A model generated the notes under the pieces. That model saw nothing but the letters and a program-made list of their open reading frames with translations. It was not told the DNA's origin and did not search any database. Made by a program: the position numbers and the translations under genes. Shown piece by piece: positions 5,649 to 7,795 of a stretch of 7,795 nt of DNA. Each line of letters opens with the position of its first letter. Position 1 is the stretch's first letter. Source of the stretch: Candidatus Pelagibacterales bacterium (GTDB lineage Bacteria > Pseudomonadota > Alphaproteobacteria > TMED109). Location: contig NYVM01000084.1 in NCBI GenBank assembly GCA_002684605.1, forward strand, positions 1 through 7,795, written 5' to 3'.

Positions 5649-5798
5649 AAGGATTGTTACCGCATAACTTTTATGTAATGTAAATAAGCTTTAAAACTAA
5701 AAATTGCACCAATTTTTATACTGGCAATCAGTCTTATAAATTAAACTTACTAAAATTATTTGACTTTTTGAATGATTAATTATTATCTAAAATAAAAT
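5649..5798 (+). repeat. About 150-bp diverged direct repeat, right copy
   Basis: It matches 1110-1260 in direct orientation, about 4.54 kb away. The identical core is at 5686-5711. It begins AAGGATTG and runs to just before the YqhA promoter octamer; weak similarity may extend about 20 nt further. Differences between the copies are spread evenly with no codon pattern, so the repeat is probably non-coding and fairly old. Confidence 0.75.
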
Positions 5799-5808
5799 AT
5801 TAAAGTTA

Positions 5809-5816
5809 TATATTTG
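5809..5816 (+). promoter_or_regulatory. -7 element (TATATTTG) for the yqhA-like gene
   Basis: TATATTTG matches TAnnTTTG and ends 23 nt before the ATG at 5840. No clear TTG box lies 17-23 nt upstream. It falls at the edge of the right long repeat. Confidence 0.4.
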
Positions 5817-5839
5817 ATAATATTATTTTATTTAAAAAG

Positions 5840-6337
5840 ATGTCAAACAATAAATTCGAAAATGTTTTATGGAGCTCTAGATTTGTAGTGATTATTGCTG
5901 TAGTATTATCTATTATTTCGTCTATTTCATTATTTTTAATTGGTGGCTGGGATATTATTCAAGCAACCATACTTAACAACCCATTATTTAATGAAAACAT
6001 AGATAATAGTAATGATTTATTATTTAAAATTATTTCATCTATTGATTTATTTTTAATTGGAATAGTTTTATTGATTTTTGGATTTGGAGTATATGAATTA
6101 TTTATAAGTGAAATTGATTTTGCTAAGGACAAATTTGCTGACTCAACATTAAAAATCAACAGTTTAGATCAACTTAAAAACAAAATAATTAAAGTGATTA
6201 TTATTGTTTTAATTGTTAAGTTTTTTGAGAAAGTTTTGAAGTTATCTCATAATTTTACAACACCAAATGATCTGCTTTTATTCAGTATTTCAATACTATC
6301 TATTTGTATTGGATATTATTTAATTAATAGGAAATAG
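5840..6337 (+). CDS. yqhA: YqhA / UPF0114 family inner-membrane protein
   Basis: The protein is 165 aa, close to the usual length of this family. The N-terminus FENVLWSSRFVVIIAVVLS (6-24) and the central SIDLFLIGIVLLIFGFGVYELFIS (67-90) match the UPF0114/YqhA signature. Hydrophobic segments lie at about 16-36, 67-90, 113-131 and 142-162, giving an integral inner-membrane protein. The function of the family is not established. The ATG at 5840 follows an A-rich leader typical of Bacteroidota and leads straight into the family N-terminus. A second tandem pair of near stops ends the gene (AGG AAA TAG). The nearest same-strand gene starts 289 bp later with its own promoter-like octamer, so they are probably separate units. 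The gene symbol is by family similarity only. Confidence 0.88.
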   Translation: MSNNKFENVLWSSRFVVIIAVVLSIISSISLFLIGGWDIIQATILNNPLFNENIDNSNDLLFKIISSIDLFLIGIVLLIFGFGVYELFISEIDFAKDKFADSTLKINSLDQLKNKIIKVIIIVLIVKFFEKVLKLSHNFTTPNDLLLFSISILSICIGYYLINRK

Positions 6338-6556
6338 TTTATAGAGAATAGTAGCAGGTTATCTTATTTAATAAAGGGGATAATAACTCTAAGAATTTAG
6401 AGGATTAGATCTCCTACCCTTTTATCTAGATAATGTTAATTTGTGAGAATGAAAAATGAACCTATTATTGTACCGTGTAAAAATCTAATAAATAAAACTA
6501 TTAAAAGAAATTGTAACAGGATGCTTCATTAAGCTTCGGATATTTTTTTTGCAAAA

Positions 6557-6566
6557 TGTTATAACA
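6557..6566. promoter_or_regulatory. Palindrome TGTTATAACA, possible metalloregulator operator
   Basis: This perfect 10-bp palindrome lies 22 nt upstream of the TAAATTTG octamer, where a -33 box would be, and 60 nt before the COG0523 start. TGTTATA/TATAACA half-sites are characteristic of Fur-family (especially Zur) boxes in Proteobacteria, and COG0523 genes are often Zur-regulated. The palindrome is shorter than a full Zur box, so the link is inference. Confidence 0.35.
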
Positions 6567-6588
6567 CCTCTACAAATCATTAAAAATG

Positions 6589-6596
6589 TAAATTTG
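6589..6596 (+). promoter_or_regulatory. -7 element (TAAATTTG) for the COG0523 gene
   Basis: TAAATTTG matches the Bacteroidota -7 consensus and ends 30 nt before the ATG at 6627. This leaves a short A/T-rich leader (AAATTTAAAAAATAAT before ATG). Confidence 0.45.
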
Positions 6597-6626
6597 CATT
6601 TCTAAATTTTAAATTTAAAAAATAAT

Positions 6627-7795
6627 ATGCAAAAAACGTCTGTTGTTATCCTAAATGGATTTCTCGGCTCTGGGAAAACAACCCTATTTAGAAATCTTTT
6701 ATCTCAATCAAAGAATAAGCAACTATCTGTTTGTGCAATTGTAAACGATATGAGTGAGCTAGATGTAGATGGTGAATTAATTGCCAACACTGCAATAGTA
6801 GAAGGTAATAGCAAAATTCTGGAATCCATATCATCATATGTTCTTAGTAGTAAAATAGGTTTAAAAAAACTTGATAAGTCAATAATTAAATTATTATCTA
6901 ATTCTCATCCTGATCTAATAATAATTGAAACTTCTGGAAGTTGTCATCCAATGCCACTTATAAGATATTTTAAAAATCATCCGGAAGTAAATTTGACAGG
7001 TGTACTTGTACTTGTTGATAGTCTTATGTTAGCACATGATTATGATTATGGAAGTGCTCTTATTCCAAACATGCAGCAAAATATGAGTGAAGGAAAGAGA
7101 GGGACAATTAATTTATTAGTTGAACAAATTATGTTTTGTAGTCATTTAATTCTTACAAAATCAGACAGAATAAATAACAACAAACTTGAGGAAATAGAAA
7201 ATCACGTAAAAAAAATTAATCCATTTGTTTCCGTAAATTCAATAATTTTCGGAAAACTGTCTATCGAATCTATATTTGAAATTAAAGAATATAATTATGA
7301 TAATGTTAAAATTTTATTTGATGAACTACAACCTATTTTAGAAGCAGAAGAAAATACTGACAGGCCTTACAATATTGAGACTAGAGTAATAAAAGATGAT
7401 CGCCCATTTCATCCCGAAAGACTTTGGGATATTTGCCACAAATATCTTGACAAAAGGATTTATCGTAGCAAAGGTTTTTTTTGGCTAGCCAGCAGAAGAG
7501 AACATTCTCTGCTTTGGAATCAGGCTTCAGGAGGAATTAATCTTGAACTAATGGGGACCTGGCTTGCTGCGATTTTTGAAAATAAAAATAATGGACTATT
7601 AGAAGAAGAAATGAAATTACTTGAAGAAAGACTAGCAAATGAAACAGGACGATTTGGAGATCGTTGTTGTGATCTTACCGTTATTGGAGATAAAGATCAA
7701 GTAAATCAGTTTACTGAAAAACTAAAATCTTGTTTTCTAACAGAAAATGAAATCAAACAGTGGAAAAATGGCATTAAATTTAAAGATCCATGGCC
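6627..7795 (+). CDS. COG0523 (CobW-like) G3E metal-linked GTPase, 3' end cut by the window
   Basis: The frame is open for 389 codons from ATG 6627 to the window edge with no stop; the family's usual length and the final KDPWP suggest only a few residues are missing. Walker A is GFLGSGKTT (11-19); VNDMSELDVDGEL (39-51) is the switch I region; LIIIETSG (97-104) is the Walker B/ETSG motif; LTKSD (176-180) is the guanine-binding [NT]KxD motif. The CobW C-terminal domain follows: RPFHPERLWDIC (259-270), RSKGFFWLASR (280-290) and WNQASGG. COG0523 GTPases act as metal chaperones or insertases (zinc, cobalt, nitrile hydratase maturation). The canonical metal-binding CxCC motif expected between switch I and Walker B is absent (EGNSKILESISSYV there). 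Other Cys/His sites occur instead: SGSCHP (103-108), FCSH (170-173) and GDRCCDL (344-350), where many relatives have GDRRQEL. It is probably cytoplasmic; the target metal and client are unknown. Confidence 0.9.
   Translation, partial: MQKTSVVILNGFLGSGKTTLFRNLLSQSKNKQLSVCAIVNDMSELDVDGELIANTAIVEGNSKILESISSYVLSSKIGLKKLDKSIIKLLSNSHPDLIIIETSGSCHPMPLIRYFKNHPEVNLTGVLVLVDSLMLAHDYDYGSALIPNMQQNMSEGKRGTINLLVEQIMFCSHLILTKSDRINNNKLEEIENHVKKINPFVSVNSIIFGKLSIESIFEIKEYNYDNVKILFDELQPILEAEENTDRPYNIETRVIKDDRPFHPERLWDICHKYLDKRIYRSKGFFWLASRREHSLLWNQASGGINLELMGTWLAAIFENKNNGLLEEEMKLLEERLANETGRFGDRCCDLTVIGDKDQVNQFTEKLKSCFLTENEIKQWKNGIKFKDPW

Larger units (their letters stand above)
5583..5839. other. Divergent intergenic region between VTT and YqhA genes
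   Basis: This region of about 257 bp is bounded by two divergent genes. It holds copy D of the short repeat, an orphan terminator-like arm (5635-5646), the right copy of the long repeat (5649-5798) and the YqhA -7 octamer. No additional gene is supported. Confidence 0.7.
6338..6626. other. Intergenic region upstream of the COG0523 gene
   Basis: This region of 289 bp has no supported gene. It holds an imperfect dyad (GTTATC at 6358-6363 with GATAATAAC at 6379-6387), a perfect 12-bp palindrome TTATCTAGATAA (6422-6433), a small GCTT-CATT-AAGC hairpin (6523-6534) followed after 8 nt by a run of eight T (6543-6550) that could be a weak terminator, and then the TGTTATAACA palindrome and -7 octamer listed separately. 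A 27-codon open frame at 6449-6532 is not convincing. Confidence 0.6.

Noticed and set aside
5959..6159. 66-codon minus-strand open frame
   Set aside because: It is antisense to the clear YqhA-family gene and is a shadow of its codon usage.
6449..6532. 27-codon plus-strand open frame starting ATGAAAAATGAACC
   Set aside because: It is very short, has no recognisable protein features, and lies between a palindrome and a weak hairpin. It is likely chance.
1..7795. CRISPR array, insertion sequence or phage genes
   Set aside because: No regularly spaced short repeats with unique spacers, no transposase or integrase motifs, and no phage structural genes were found on either strand.

Overview
The window looks like a low-GC Bacteroidota genome, most likely Flavobacteriales (Crocinitomicaceae/Cryomorphaceae-like). 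Four things point there: type IX secretion (T9SS) C-terminal tails, DGSC-type Cys/Asp repeats and a DUF1566 (Lcl-like) domain in secreted proteins, signal peptides ending in FGQ/NGQ, and TAnnTTTG octamers (the Bacteroidota -7 promoter element) just upstream of five of the seven genes. No phage, plasmid, CRISPR or transposase gene is visible.

Layout. Positions 1-5570 hold five minus-strand genes. In transcription order they are a VTT/DedA-like membrane protein (5570-4956), a choice-of-anchor-J/cleaved-adhesin protein with a classical T9SS tail (4771-3944), a kelch-propeller protein (3861-2095), a DUF1566 protein (2001-1324), and an outer-membrane beta-barrel protein (853-74). Positions 5840-7795 hold two plus-strand genes: a YqhA/UPF0114 membrane protein, and a COG0523 (CobW/CobU-like) metal GTPase that runs off the right edge.

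How the genes relate. Three of the minus-strand genes encode exported T9SS cargo and a fourth encodes an outer-membrane barrel, so the left part is a cell-surface/secretome segment. The kelch and DUF1566 genes end in nearly the same coding sequence, and each is followed by a near-identical AAACCCACT hairpin terminator. The COG0523 GTPase probably serves metal homeostasis or metallation and seems functionally separate.

The most unusual content is intergenic. A roughly 30-nt element (AGTTCGA followed by a small GGACC-GAGA-GGTCC-type hairpin) occurs four times in one orientation, each time upstream of a minus-strand gene. A diverged repeat of about 150 bp occurs twice in direct orientation, 4.5 kb apart, and flanks the four-gene minus-strand block. 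Next to the left copy is a fragment resembling a tRNA 3' end. Together these suggest a region assembled by recombination or insertion, but no recombinase is present and this is inference.
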